This document shows positions 8,442 through 16,652 of a DNA stretch of 64,000 nt, one piece after another. Origin of the DNA: Actinoplanes flavus (GTDB taxonomy: Bacteria > Actinomycetota > Actinomycetes > Mycobacteriales > Micromonosporaceae). The stretch lies in assembly GCF_017592555.1 (NCBI RefSeq), contig NZ_JAGFNS010000019.1, positions 62,001 through 126,000 on the forward strand, in the 5' to 3' direction. The notes below the pieces were generated by a model. That model was not told the origin of the DNA. It was given only the letters and a program-made list of their open reading frames with translations, and made no database searches. The position numbers and the translations under genes are program-made. Each line of letters opens with the position of its first letter. Position 1 is the first letter of the stretch.

Positions 8442-10165
8442 CGACCCTCCAGGAGAGACCCCCGGCCGTGGAGGTGCCGGAGGAGCCGCACCGCTCGTGG
8501 ACGAGCACGCCGACACGCCAGCTCTGCGCCTCCATGCACCTGTACCCCGGCCTCCGGAACTCCGTGCTCGAACTGTTCCTCGGCGAGCGGCACCGGGCAT
8601 GGGGCCCCAACTACGGCGTCGACAGCACCGCGGTCATCCGGCACGCCTGGTGGGCCCGGCGCTGGCAGCGCATCCGTGACACCGCCCTCGGGCTGGTCCT
8701 GCTCGCCATGGTCGTCACGCTCGTCTCCCGGTGGTGGGCGCACGGCCGTCTCGTGGCCGTCGGCGCGACCATCGCCTGGATCGTCGCGGCCGTCGCGCTC
8801 CGGCGGCTGATGCGCCGACGGCGGTGGACCGCACGCCGGGTGGCGATCTGGTACCGGCAGCGGAAGGAGTCCTGGCGGCAGTTCATCTGGTGGTGCGCCG
8901 CGGTCGTGGTCGCGGCCCTGGGCTTCACCGGGTACGGGTTCTGGCAGGCGGTCGGCCGCCGGGAGGCGATGGTCATCGGGGTGGCCGCCGGGGTCGTCCT
9001 GCTCATCGGCATCCTGGACGAGACTGTCGTGATGGCGCGCGCCCGGCGGGCGATGTTCGGCCGGCCGGGCGGGAGCGGTGAGCGACCGCCCCGGGAACAG
9101 GCGCCGGCGCTGCCCGCCCGGCCGGCGCGGCGCCTCGCCGACCTCCACGACAGCCCCGAGCCGCCGCAGACATCCGAGCACGCGCTGGCCCGGGTCGTCA
9201 CCTACGACTTCGGGAGTCGCCGGGACACCTTCCTGGAGAACACCTTCGTGGGCAGCGGCTCGGTCATCGATCAGTTCCAGTTCGACATCGACGTCGCCCG
9301 CGGACGGACCACGGCGAGCGGCTCACGGAAGAAGCCCAAGCCCGTCGACCTGGTGTCGGTGCACCACGGGCTGGAGCGAGTCGCCCTCACCGACGACCTG
9401 CCCGGCTCGTGGGTGGGCTACCGGACCTACGTCGACGGCAACGGCCTTCCGGAGTTGCCGGACTGCTGGCTGCCGCTGGAGCGGATGCTGCCGAGTCTCC
9501 TCCATCCGACCGCGGACCGGCGGACCTATCTCTGCTACCAGGTGCCGGTCGTCAACTGGGACGAGCGGATCATCCTGACCCTGTTCCTGCGGGCCGATCT
9601 GACCGGCGACAACCTGATGCTGCACATCGACACGCTGATGCTTCCCCTGATGACGATCGGCGGGTCGGCGAACATCCACCAATTGCCCAGGGACTGGTGG
9701 ACGCACGGCACGTCAGCGGTCTGCCGGGGATCGACGCGCGTCTGGCGCGCCGCCGTCCGGGGGCTGTTCTGGCTGCCCGGCGATCTCAGTCGCCTGACTC
9801 AGCGGGTCTTCGCCACCTGGTTCACGAACTACCGGATCCGGCACCACAGACCCGTCGGCCGCGGCGCCGCCTACTCCGTCCGGGAGAAGCTGGCGGAGGG
9901 AGTGATCATGGTCCACCCGAACGCGGTGCAGGACATCAACCGCACCATCGCGTTCCTCATGCAGGCTCTCCGCAACGGCCTCTCGGACTATCTGAAGAGC
10001 CGCAACATCGACACGTCCTCACTGGAGGACGACATTCGAACGGTGATCCATCGCCAACAGAACAAGATCGGCCAATTGCATTCCAAGAACGTCGTGTTCG
10101 GCAAGAAGGGCAAGGCCGGTGACCAGACGCCGGACAAGGAGGACAAGGACGACCCGGAGAAGTGA
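8438..10165 (+). CDS. four-helix membrane protein with large cytosolic domain and C-terminal 24-residue motif
   Basis: ATG 8438 follows AGGAGG and overlaps the previous stop. The 575-residue protein has an 80-residue N-terminal part, two pairs of membrane helices at about 82-121 and 150-195, and a cytosolic region of about 380 residues that I cannot assign (landmarks TFLENTFVGSGSVIDQFQFDID, LPGSWVGYRTYVDGNG, CYQVPVVNWDERIILTLFLR). Near the C-terminus, residues 540-563 carry QQN, LH, NV, FG and GDQ in the same spacing as residues 5-28 of the next protein, a TIR effector. A highly charged tail follows. Its stop overlaps a GTG preceding the TIR start. It could be the membrane sensor or pore of the module. 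Confidence 0.75.
   Translation: MTTLQERPPAVEVPEEPHRSWTSTPTRQLCASMHLYPGLRNSVLELFLGERHRAWGPNYGVDSTAVIRHAWWARRWQRIRDTALGLVLLAMVVTLVSRWWAHGRLVAVGATIAWIVAAVALRRLMRRRRWTARRVAIWYRQRKESWRQFIWWCAAVVVAALGFTGYGFWQAVGRREAMVIGVAAGVVLLIGILDETVVMARARRAMFGRPGGSGERPPREQAPALPARPARRLADLHDSPEPPQTSEHALARVVTYDFGSRRDTFLENTFVGSGSVIDQFQFDIDVARGRTTASGSRKKPKPVDLVSVHHGLERVALTDDLPGSWVGYRTYVDGNGLPELPDCWLPLERMLPSLLHPTADRRTYLCYQVPVVNWDERIILTLFLRADLTGDNLMLHIDTLMLPLMTIGGSANIHQLPRDWWTHGTSAVCRGSTRVWRAAVRGLFWLPGDLSRLTQRVFATWFTNYRIRHHRPVGRGAAYSVREKLAEGVIMVHPNAVQDINRTIAFLMQALRNGLSDYLKSRNIDTSSLEDDIRTVIHRQQNKIGQLHSKNVVFGKKGKAGDQTPDKEDKDDPEK
10055..10126 (+). other. C-terminal copy of a shared 24-residue motif
   Basis: Residues 540-563 of the membrane protein. 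Pattern QQN-x-I-x2-LH-x2-NV-x-FG-x5-GDQ; 13 of 24 residues are identical to the copy at the start of the TIR protein. Short paired motifs on two adjacent gene products are typical of homotypic (often amyloid-forming) adaptor signalling. Confidence 0.6.
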
Positions 10166-10170
10166 GGAAA

Positions 10171-10830
10171 ATGGGCAAGGGACAACAGAACACGATCAAG
10201 AACCTGCACGGTACGAACGTGGCGTTCGGTGACCGGACGGTGGTGGGAGATCAGGTCCTCGCCGCGCCGCGTAGCGCGAGTGGACGGCGGGCGGAGGATC
10301 CGCGAACGGTCTTCGTCATCCACGGCCGCGATCTGGACGTACGCAACGCGGTCTTCGATTTTCTGCGTGCCCTCGGATTGCAGCCGCAGGAGTGGGAACA
10401 CCTGGTCCGCGCCACCGGCAAGGGCGCGCCCGCACTGGCCGAGGTGGTGACCCGGGCGGTACGGGAGGCCCAGGCCGTCGTCGCGCTCCTCACCCCGGAC
10501 GACGTCGTCCAGCTGCACCCGGATCTGCGCGACGCCTCGGACACCGACGGCGAACTGCCGGCCGGCTGCCAGGCGCGGCCCAACGTGTTCCTGGAACTCG
10601 GCATGGCCCTGGCCGCGCTGCCCGACCACACGATCATCCTGGAGGCGGGTGTCATGCGGCGCACCGCCGACCTGGCCGGCCTCAACTACGTGACGATCAG
10701 CGCGGCCGTGGACTGGCGCAACAAGGTCGCCCAGCGGCTGGAGAACGCGGGCTGCCCGGTCGACCGGGCCGGCGGCGACTGGCAGCACCCGCGGCGGTTC
10801 GCCGGCCTCGCCGCCTATCGCCGCTGTTAG
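10171..10830 (+). CDS. TIR-domain effector of the CAP12/Pycsar-effector type
   Basis: ATG 10171 is preferred (GGAG at 10156-10159); a GTG at 10162 overlapping the upstream stop is the alternative. The 219 residues start with a 24-residue motif (5-28) shared with the C-terminus of the upstream membrane protein, then a TIR-like domain from about 45: VFVIHGRD, LRALGLQPQEW, AVVALLTPDD and NVFLELGMALA, where Glu142 is the expected catalytic residue for NAD+ cleavage. This subfamily is known from CBASS and Pycsar defence, where activation depletes NAD+ and stops phage growth. No nucleotide cyclase is nearby, so activation probably comes from the neighbouring membrane protein. Its stop overlaps the convergent VWA gene by 4 nt. 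Confidence 0.85.
   Translation: MGKGQQNTIKNLHGTNVAFGDRTVVGDQVLAAPRSASGRRAEDPRTVFVIHGRDLDVRNAVFDFLRALGLQPQEWEHLVRATGKGAPALAEVVTRAVREAQAVVALLTPDDVVQLHPDLRDASDTDGELPAGCQARPNVFLELGMALAALPDHTIILEAGVMRRTADLAGLNYVTISAAVDWRNKVAQRLENAGCPVDRAGGDWQHPRRFAGLAAYRRC
10183..10254 (+). other. N-terminal copy of the shared 24-residue motif
   Basis: Residues 5-28 of the TIR protein, with the same spacing of QQN, LH, NV, FG and GDQ as in the upstream protein. The two copies are only 56 nt apart on the DNA but lie in different proteins, so they flank the gene junction. Confidence 0.6.
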
Positions 10831-12134
10831 GCCTGCTCCTCGGGCTCGTCGGTGGGCGGGACCGGCGGGGTGTCGTATCGCCGGCCGCGCTTCTGGAGGC
10901 GGGCCCGGGAGCTGGCGGACAGGAACTTGCCGGCGCGCGAGGCCGAGCCCATCTCGGTCTCGCGCGCCAGGTAGTCGAGTGTCGCGGCCTCCTCGGCGAG
11001 GTCGGCGGCCAGTGACTCCGGAGCGTCCGCCCGCGCCTTGCCGATCTCCTCCCGGGCCTGCCGGATCTCCTCCAGCGCGGCCGTCGAGTCGCCCTGGTTG
11101 AGCAGCTCGGATGCCCGCCGCTTGGCCCGCTGGGCGCGCAGGTAGACCAGCTCGGTGCGGACCACCGGGTCGGGCACCCGGCCGGCGGCCACGTCACCGG
11201 GCACCACGTTGACGTGCACCGGCACCGTCACCGTGTGCTGGGCCAGCGCCGGCAGCTCCACGTGGGTGAAGGTCAGCGTCGCGATCTCGGCCAGGCCCAG
11301 CGCGGCGACCGCCGGCACCTCGAAGGTGAGCACCAGCCGACGGGTCTCGTCGGCGTAGAAGCCGCCGAGCTCGATGAGCAGGCCGTCGTCGACCACGTTG
11401 GCCGGCAGGTCGTTGACCACCAGCACGCCGCTGACCACCGGGGCGAGCCGGACGTGCAGCGAGGCGGCCTGGACGGTCTGCGCCAGCAGGGCCTGGACCT
11501 CGCCGGCGATCAGCGCGATGGCGGTGTCCGGCTCCTCGGCGAAGTGCTCGTTGCCGGAGCCGCCCCGGGCGATCGCCGACATGATCCGCTCGTCGTAGCC
11601 CAGCCCGAACCCGAGCGTCGACGTGGTGACGCCGTGCGTGTACGCCTCGGCCGCCACCCGGGCCAGCGCCTCCGGATCGGTGATGCCCGCGTTGGCGTGC
11701 CCGTCGCTGATGATCAGGACGGTGGCGCCGGCCGCCCCGGCCACCCGGCGGGCCTCCTGGAGCCCGCGCAGGTAGCCGCCGGACAGGTCGGTGCTGTTGC
11801 GCGCCTGCACCCCGGCGATGGCCCGTTTGGCCGCCGCCTTGTCGGTCAGCCGCCGGGCCGGCACCACCACGTCGACCCGGTCGTCGAAGACGACCAGGCC
11901 GAAGTGGTCGCGGGGATCCAGGCGGTCCACGAGGGCGATCAGCGCGCTCTTCGCCCCGTCGAGCCGGCCGCCGCTCATCGAGCCGCTGCGGTCCAGCACC
12001 ACCACGAGGGTGCTGGGCGGCCGCTCGGCGCCGTCACCGGGCACCGGCGGCGCGGCCAGCTCGATCATCACGGAGACCTGGTCCTCGGTCTCGATGGCGA
12101 GCATCTCGACATCGAGGTGGGCGGTGACGCGCAC
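10827..12134 (-). CDS. von Willebrand factor A domain protein
   Basis: GTG 12134 with AAGGAG just upstream, inside the end of the preceding gene; the open frame upstream of it is Arg/Pro noise. The 435-residue cytosolic protein has an N-terminal beta domain, a VWA domain with intact MIDAS motif (VVVLDRSGSMSG, then a threonine in NSTDLSGG and ISDGHANAG), a beta-rich region and a C-terminal helical segment (ASELLNQGDSTAALEEIRQAREEIGKA). This resembles the chloride-channel-like VWA/VIT-type proteins of actinobacteria, which bind partner proteins through a metal ion. It is the last of a three-gene minus-strand operon; its partner or target is unknown. Confidence 0.8.
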   Translation of the reverse strand: MRVTAHLDVEMLAIETEDQVSVMIELAAPPVPGDGAERPPSTLVVVLDRSGSMSGGRLDGAKSALIALVDRLDPRDHFGLVVFDDRVDVVVPARRLTDKAAAKRAIAGVQARNSTDLSGGYLRGLQEARRVAGAAGATVLIISDGHANAGITDPEALARVAAEAYTHGVTTSTLGFGLGYDERIMSAIARGGSGNEHFAEEPDTAIALIAGEVQALLAQTVQAASLHVRLAPVVSGVLVVNDLPANVVDDGLLIELGGFYADETRRLVLTFEVPAVAALGLAEIATLTFTHVELPALAQHTVTVPVHVNVVPGDVAAGRVPDPVVRTELVYLRAQRAKRRASELLNQGDSTAALEEIRQAREEIGKARADAPESLAADLAEEAATLDYLARETEMGSASRAGKFLSASSRARLQKRGRRYDTPPVPPTDEPEEQA

Positions 12135-12138
12135 GGCA

Positions 12139-13263
12139 CTACTCCTTCGCCGGAACCTCTGGGCCGGCCGACTGTAGTAGACCGTCGCTCGTCGCCGGGG
12201 CGGTCGGCGACGGTTCGGCCGAGGGTGTGGGCGTCCCGGCCGGTTCGGGCGTGGCCGTGGGTGCCGCCGTCTCCAGCCAGCGGTCCGGGACCGTCGACAC
12301 GGGACGCGGGGGCTCATCGTCCTTCGTCGTGTCCTCGACGAACATCGGGTCCACCATGAAGCAGTCGCCTCCGGCGCGGTCCGTCTCGGCCACCGCGGTC
12401 ACGGTCCGCCACCGGTTCACCGGGACCTCGACCTTCTGCGCCTCCCCCGGCTCGACGGCGATCTGCGAGGTGCGGTATTCGGGCGTGGCGCCGTCGCCAC
12501 CGCGGAACTGCCAGGTGCATGCGGCGTCCTCCGGCGACTGGAGGGTGGTGACGAGACGCGACGACCTCACCTCCTTCCAGCGCATCCGTGACTCGTTCTT
12601 CTTCGTGCCGCGTTCCCGGGGTACGAAGGCGGTGCTGATGCCGCCCTTCCGGTTCGGCCCGCGGAGCACCGTCACGGTCTCGTCCAGCGGCTCGGTCCTC
12701 TCCGGGGCGGTCGCCGGCGGGGTGCCGGCCGGTGTCTCGGGTTCGGTCTGGCGTGCGGCGCCGTCCTGAACGACCGGCAGGTGCCGGGCCTCCCCCTCGG
12801 GCACGGTCTGCAGCACCAGGGAGTTGAGTCGTTGCGGGTTCGCGACCGTCTCCTGGCGGCTCCCACGCACGACGGTGAGCTGCACGGCGACGAGGAGGGC
12901 GCCCAGGACGACGGCCGCGGCGAGCAGGGCGGCCGAGCCGCGGAACCGGCCCACCACCGGCCGCAGCGGTTGCCCGCCCTCGCCGCCGGTCGGCACCCGG
13001 GCGGCCGGCACGACGACGGATTCCCGCGGGCACCCGGCCCGCCCGATGGTCTCCTCGATCACGACGACGTCGTCGTCCGCCCGGACGACACCGCGATCCA
13101 ACGCGAATTCCATGCATTTCAACGCCGTTTCGAATTCGCCGTACCGGACCAGGACGTGCCCGGCCTCGTGCACGGCGTATCCGTCCGCGTACGGGGAGAA
13201 CTCGTCCGTCTCCGCCGGTTCCGCGTGCCCACACTCGAATTCGATCTCGCTGCCCATCTTCAC
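12139..13263 (-). CDS. single-pass membrane protein with HEAGH motif and Pro/Thr-rich tail
   Basis: ATG 13263; 374 residues, separated by 4 nt from the VWA gene downstream. The N-terminal cytosolic 100 residues contain CGH, HEAGH (32-36) and a predicted helical segment (YGEFETALKCMEFALDRG). A membrane helix at about 109-131 is followed by an extracellular domain (about 190-330, with CTWQF and the GGDCFMVDP segment) and a Pro/Ala/Thr-rich end. I do not recognise the family. The HEAGH string matches the metallopeptidase HExxH pattern, but no further zinc ligand or protease fold is evident, so I do not call it a protease. Likely a membrane partner of the VWA protein. Confidence 0.65.
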   Translation of the reverse strand: MKMGSEIEFECGHAEPAETDEFSPYADGYAVHEAGHVLVRYGEFETALKCMEFALDRGVVRADDDVVVIEETIGRAGCPRESVVVPAARVPTGGEGGQPLRPVVGRFRGSAALLAAAVVLGALLVAVQLTVVRGSRQETVANPQRLNSLVLQTVPEGEARHLPVVQDGAARQTEPETPAGTPPATAPERTEPLDETVTVLRGPNRKGGISTAFVPRERGTKKNESRMRWKEVRSSRLVTTLQSPEDAACTWQFRGGDGATPEYRTSQIAVEPGEAQKVEVPVNRWRTVTAVAETDRAGGDCFMVDPMFVEDTTKDDEPPRPVSTVPDRWLETAAPTATPEPAGTPTPSAEPSPTAPATSDGLLQSAGPEVPAKE

Positions 13264-13266
13264 GAG

Positions 13267-13788
13267 TCAGCCTTCCCGGTAGTCACGACGGTTTGCCATT
13301 CTCCACATTTTCGCGATCTCGGTCCCGATCGCGCGGTAGTCGACCAGTCGATGCCGGACGAGAGGGCGAGCACGTTGGAAATCCACCCCGGCGACACCGA
13401 TGACGAGAATCGCCTCGTGATCGCGCGGATCGGCGCCGTTCAGCAGCCCGCGCAGGTATCCGTACCGATCGTCCTCCGCGACGATCTTGGCCCAGCGCTC
13501 GTACTTCTCCTCCCGCTGCTTCTTCTCGGCGAATACCGCCCGCAGCGCTTCGACGTTGGCCGCGTTGACCGCCGACCCGATTTCCCGCACCGCCTCCCGG
13601 CGCGGGACCGGACGGCCGTCCCGGTCCGGTTCCGCGTGGACCAGAGGCCTTCCGGTGCGCTTGTAGGAACGGTACGAAATGACGATGTTCTTCATCAGCG
13701 GGATCGTCCAGTCGACCGGCCGTGGAGTCAGAAAATCGAATACCCCATAGCAGACGACCGCACGAATCTCCCGATGGCTGTGATCCAC
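13267..13788 (-). CDS. hypothetical protein, first gene of the VWA operon
   Basis: A 173-residue soluble protein (GTG start at 13788; no good ribosome-binding site, so the start is uncertain) that ends 3 nt before the next gene. Visible features: a basic, aromatic first half (VVCYGVFDF, NIVISYRSYKRTGRP) and a charged helix (AVFAEKKQREEKYERWAKIVAEDD) followed by LVIGVAGVDFQRARPLVRHRLVDYRAIG. No family recognised. The codon use is normal for the genome, which together with the tight spacing supports it as a real gene. Confidence 0.55.
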   Translation of the reverse strand: MDHSHREIRAVVCYGVFDFLTPRPVDWTIPLMKNIVISYRSYKRTGRPLVHAEPDRDGRPVPRREAVREIGSAVNAANVEALRAVFAEKKQREEKYERWAKIVAEDDRYGYLRGLLNGADPRDHEAILVIGVAGVDFQRARPLVRHRLVDYRAIGTEIAKMWRMANRRDYREG

Positions 13789-14010
13789 GAGAACTCGCTA
13801 ACGATTAAGCGCGGAAGCCCTCTCCGCGCAGCATGAGCCGATTTGTTCTGCCGGGCCGAGATCACCGCGAGATCACTCGGCGGCGCGGGGCGGGCTGAAC
13901 ACGGGCATTCGCCGTCGGGTCAGCGGTGGGTCGGAAACCCCGCGCGATCACCGCGACTTTATACCGGACTTATCGCCAATGTCTGAATCAGCGACCGGAA
14001 ATGAGATAGA

Positions 14011-14583
14011 TCAGGCTTTAGAGTGATGAAGATGCCCGAAAGCCAGGGTGGTGAGCTCGCGGGCGTAGGTCTCCGGGTCGATCTCGGCGGCGTCGGCCAG
14101 GGCGCCACTGAGCCACAGGTCGGCGAAACCGTGGGCCATCGACCAGGCGGCCACCGTGGCGACCCGGTCGCGGGCCGGGTCCGGGGAGAGGGCACGGCCG
14201 CCGCGGGACAGGATCGCGGCGGCGCGGGCGCGGGCCGGGGCCACCGCGGGGTCGGCCGGACGGTACAGCTCGGGGCGGAACATCACCTGGAAGTGCGAGC
14301 GGTGCCGGACGGCGAAACGGACGTACGCCACGCCGACGTCGAGGAAGTCGCCGCCGGCCGCCTCCAGGGCCGCCGCGAACAGGTCGAAGCCCTCGGCCGC
14401 GACGGCGGTGAGCAGGCCGGTCTTGTCCCCGAAGTGGTGCGCGGGAGCGGTGTGCGACACCCCGGCGCGGCGGGCGAGCTCGCGCAGGCTCCAGCCGGTG
14501 GGACCGGACTCGCCGATGGCCTGGAGCGCGGCGTCGAGCATGACGCGGCGCAGGTTCCCGTGGTGGTAGGCGGGCTGCTCCAT
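14011..14583 (-). CDS. TetR/AcrR-family transcriptional repressor
   Basis: A 190-residue protein with the TetR N-terminal helix-turn-helix (LRELARRAGVSHTAPAHHFGDKTGLLTAVAAEGF at about 33-66) and a helical ligand domain of the WHG type (DVGVAYVRFAVRHRSHFQVMFRPELY). It is divergent from the DoxX-like gene at 14669, and the 85 nt between them contain a nearly perfect palindrome and a half-site, so it very probably represses itself and that gene. The ligand is unknown. Confidence 0.9.
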   Translation of the reverse strand: MEQPAYHHGNLRRVMLDAALQAIGESGPTGWSLRELARRAGVSHTAPAHHFGDKTGLLTAVAAEGFDLFAAALEAAGGDFLDVGVAYVRFAVRHRSHFQVMFRPELYRPADPAVAPARARAAAILSRGGRALSPDPARDRVATVAAWSMAHGFADLWLSGALADAAEIDPETYARELTTLAFGHLHHSKA

Positions 14584-14596
14584 ACCGGAACCCTAT

Positions 14597-14659
14597 CTTT
14601 CCACTGGCAAAATCCGGAACACCGCGTTATCTTTCCAGTGGAAACTTTCCACTGGAAAG
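14597..14659. promoter_or_regulatory. palindromic operator plus half-site for the TetR regulator
   Basis: A 29-nt palindrome at 14631-14659 is built on CTTTCCAGTGGAAA facing TTTCCACTGGAAAG, with a single mismatch at the centre. A further half-site, CTTTCCACTGG, lies at 14597-14607. Position between the divergent genes and overlap with the DoxX ribosome-binding site suggest repression of both. Confidence 0.75.
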
Positions 14660-14668
14660 GTGATGCTC

Positions 14669-15106
14669 ATGATTCCGCTCCTCGCCCTGATCGCCGGGTC
14701 CGCCGTGCTCCGCCTGATCGGCCTGGCCGGTGTGGACGCCCTCGACGGCTGGCAGCCGGCCCTGCGCGGCGGCCTCGCGCTGATGCTGGTCCTCACCGGG
14801 ACGCAGCACTTCCGGCCCGGCTGGCGGCAGGACATGATCGCGATGGTGCCGCCCGCGCTCCCCCGGCCGGATCTGCTCGTCACCCTCACCGGCGTCCTGG
14901 AGCTGGCCGGCGCCGTGGCCCTGCTGATCCCGCCGCTGGCGCCCTACGCCGCGGCCGGGCTGGCACTGCTCATGCTCGCGATGTTCCCGGCCAACGTGTC
15001 GGCGGCCCGGCGCGGGCTGAGCCTGGGCGGCCGGCCGGTCACCCCGCTGCCTCTGCGCACCGCCATGCAGGTGGTGTTCGTGGCCGCCGCCGCCCTGGCG
15101 CTGTAG
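14669..15106 (+). CDS. DoxX-like membrane protein
   Basis: GGAAAGG at 14654-14660 fits ATG 14669 (8 nt) better than GTG 14660 or ATG 14663. The 145-residue protein has four predicted membrane helices and the DoxX-family pattern (LALMLVLTGTQHFRPGWRQDMIAMVPP, then LTGVLELAGAVALLIPP and ALLMLAMFPANV). DoxX-like proteins are small quinone- or redox-associated membrane proteins of poorly known function. Controlled by the divergent TetR protein through the palindrome that overlaps its translation start region. Confidence 0.82.
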   Translation: MIPLLALIAGSAVLRLIGLAGVDALDGWQPALRGGLALMLVLTGTQHFRPGWRQDMIAMVPPALPRPDLLVTLTGVLELAGAVALLIPPLAPYAAAGLALLMLAMFPANVSAARRGLSLGGRPVTPLPLRTAMQVVFVAAAALAL

Positions 15107-15169
15107 CCCCTTGGGTCGCCGCGGTCGAGACAGCGCTGAAGACCGGTCGGACTCAGGTCACCGGCGACC

Positions 15170-16651
15170 GTGTCGATCAGACATTTCGTGGAGACGAGCA
15201 GGCGCATGGTGTCGCGGACGTGCCTGGCCCTCTTCGTGGTGGCCGTGACGTGGTTCGCGATCACGGCGGTTCACCCGGTGGGGCCGGCCTGGCTGCTGTG
15301 GGCGACCATCCCGGTGAGCGGGCCGCTGGCGGCGGTCGCGTTCTGGTCGGTCTCCCGCGACCGGGCGCTGCCCGCCCCGACCCGCCGGTTCTGGCGGCAC
15401 CTGAGCCCGATCCCGGTGCTGGTGGCCGCCGGGCAGACGGCGCAGGCCGCCGATGTCCTGGCTCACCCGGGTGCGCGTACGTCGTACACCGGCTCGGTCA
15501 TGCTGTGTCTGGACGGCCTGGCGCTGCTCTGCCTGATCTTCGCCCTGGCGCGCCTGCCCGTCGGCGACAGCCGGCCGGGCGCGGGCGCGCGGGTCGCCCT
15601 GGACGCCGGCACCATGGCCCTGGCGGCGGCGCTGTTCATCTGGCACTTCGGGACCCGGCCGGCGCTGCGTGACGGGACGGCCTCGACGGTGCTGACCTCG
15701 CTGGCTCTCGCGGTGCTGGCGATTCTGGTGGTGTTCGCGCTGGCCAAGGTGATGGTGTCGGACTACGCGGCGATCGACCGGCACGGTCTGCGGATTCTGG
15801 CGGCCGGGGTGTTCGTGGCGGCCCTGGCGCCGATGCTCCAGCCGCTGCTCGCCGGGGTGCAGGCCCGGCTGTTCATGGCGCAGATCTACCTGCCGCTGGT
15901 GTTCTGGTTCGCCGCCGAGGCCGCCGGGTCGCAGGCCCGCGTCCCGGGTTCGCGGACCCGGCCGGCGCGGCGGCGGCCGTACAGTGTGCTGCCCTATGTG
16001 GCGGTGGCCGCGGTGGACGGGCTGCTGCTGGTGGCGGCCTGGCAGGGGTCCGACGACATGGTGGCGGTGGCGTTCACCGCGGTGGCGCTGACCGCGGTGG
16101 TGGCGTACCGGCAGACCCGGGCGTTGCAGGACAACAGACTGCTGCTGGAACGGCTGGACCACGCGGCCTCGCACGACGGGCTGACCGGGCTGGCCAACCG
16201 GGCACTGTGCCACCGGCGGCTCGCCGAGGCGCTGTCCGGTCCGTGCCCGGTGCACGTGGCGCTGCTGGACCTGGACGGATTCAAGGAGATCAACGACACG
16301 TACGGCCACGAGGCCGGCGACATGCTGCTGACCTGGGTGGCCGGTGCGCTGGCCGGCGCGGTCGGGCCCGGCGACACCGCGGCCCGGCTGGGCGGCGACG
16401 AGTTCGTGCTGGTGCTGCCCGGAACCACCTGCGCCGAGGCGTCCACCGTGATCGGCCGGGTGATGGCCGGGCTGGCCGATCCGGTCACCGTGGCCGGCCG
16501 GGCGCTGCGCGTCCGGGCCAGCATCGGCGTGGCCTGCGGGCGGCACGGCGACGACCAGGACGATCTGTTGCGCGCGGCGGACAGTGCGATGTACGCCGCC
16601 AAGCGCGTACCCGGTTCGGCGCACCTGCACGCGGCGGCCGTCGCCGCCTGA
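15170..16651 (+). CDS. membrane-bound diguanylate cyclase (GGDEF)
   Basis: 493 residues from GTG 15170 (ATG 15206 is possible; neither has a convincing ribosome-binding site). Eight or nine hydrophobic helices in the first 310 residues form a membrane sensor, followed by a GGDEF domain from about 325: SHDGLTGLANRALCHRRL, LLDLDGFKEINDTYGHEAGD, ARLGGDEFVLVLPG and the final SIGVACG...ADSAMYAAK. The active-site GGDEF is intact, so it should make cyclic di-GMP from two GTP. No RxxD inhibitory site is obvious and there is no EAL domain. It ends 2 nt before the convergent IclR gene. Confidence 0.88.
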   Translation: MSIRHFVETSRRMVSRTCLALFVVAVTWFAITAVHPVGPAWLLWATIPVSGPLAAVAFWSVSRDRALPAPTRRFWRHLSPIPVLVAAGQTAQAADVLAHPGARTSYTGSVMLCLDGLALLCLIFALARLPVGDSRPGAGARVALDAGTMALAAALFIWHFGTRPALRDGTASTVLTSLALAVLAILVVFALAKVMVSDYAAIDRHGLRILAAGVFVAALAPMLQPLLAGVQARLFMAQIYLPLVFWFAAEAAGSQARVPGSRTRPARRRPYSVLPYVAVAAVDGLLLVAAWQGSDDMVAVAFTAVALTAVVAYRQTRALQDNRLLLERLDHAASHDGLTGLANRALCHRRLAEALSGPCPVHVALLDLDGFKEINDTYGHEAGDMLLTWVAGALAGAVGPGDTAARLGGDEFVLVLPGTTCAEASTVIGRVMAGLADPVTVAGRALRVRASIGVACGRHGDDQDDLLRAADSAMYAAKRVPGSAHLHAAAVAA

Positions 16652-16652
16652 C

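Noticed and set aside
13156..13170. HEAGH as a zinc protease active site
   Set aside because: Only the five-residue string is present; no protease fold or further ligand is visible in the short cytosolic domain.
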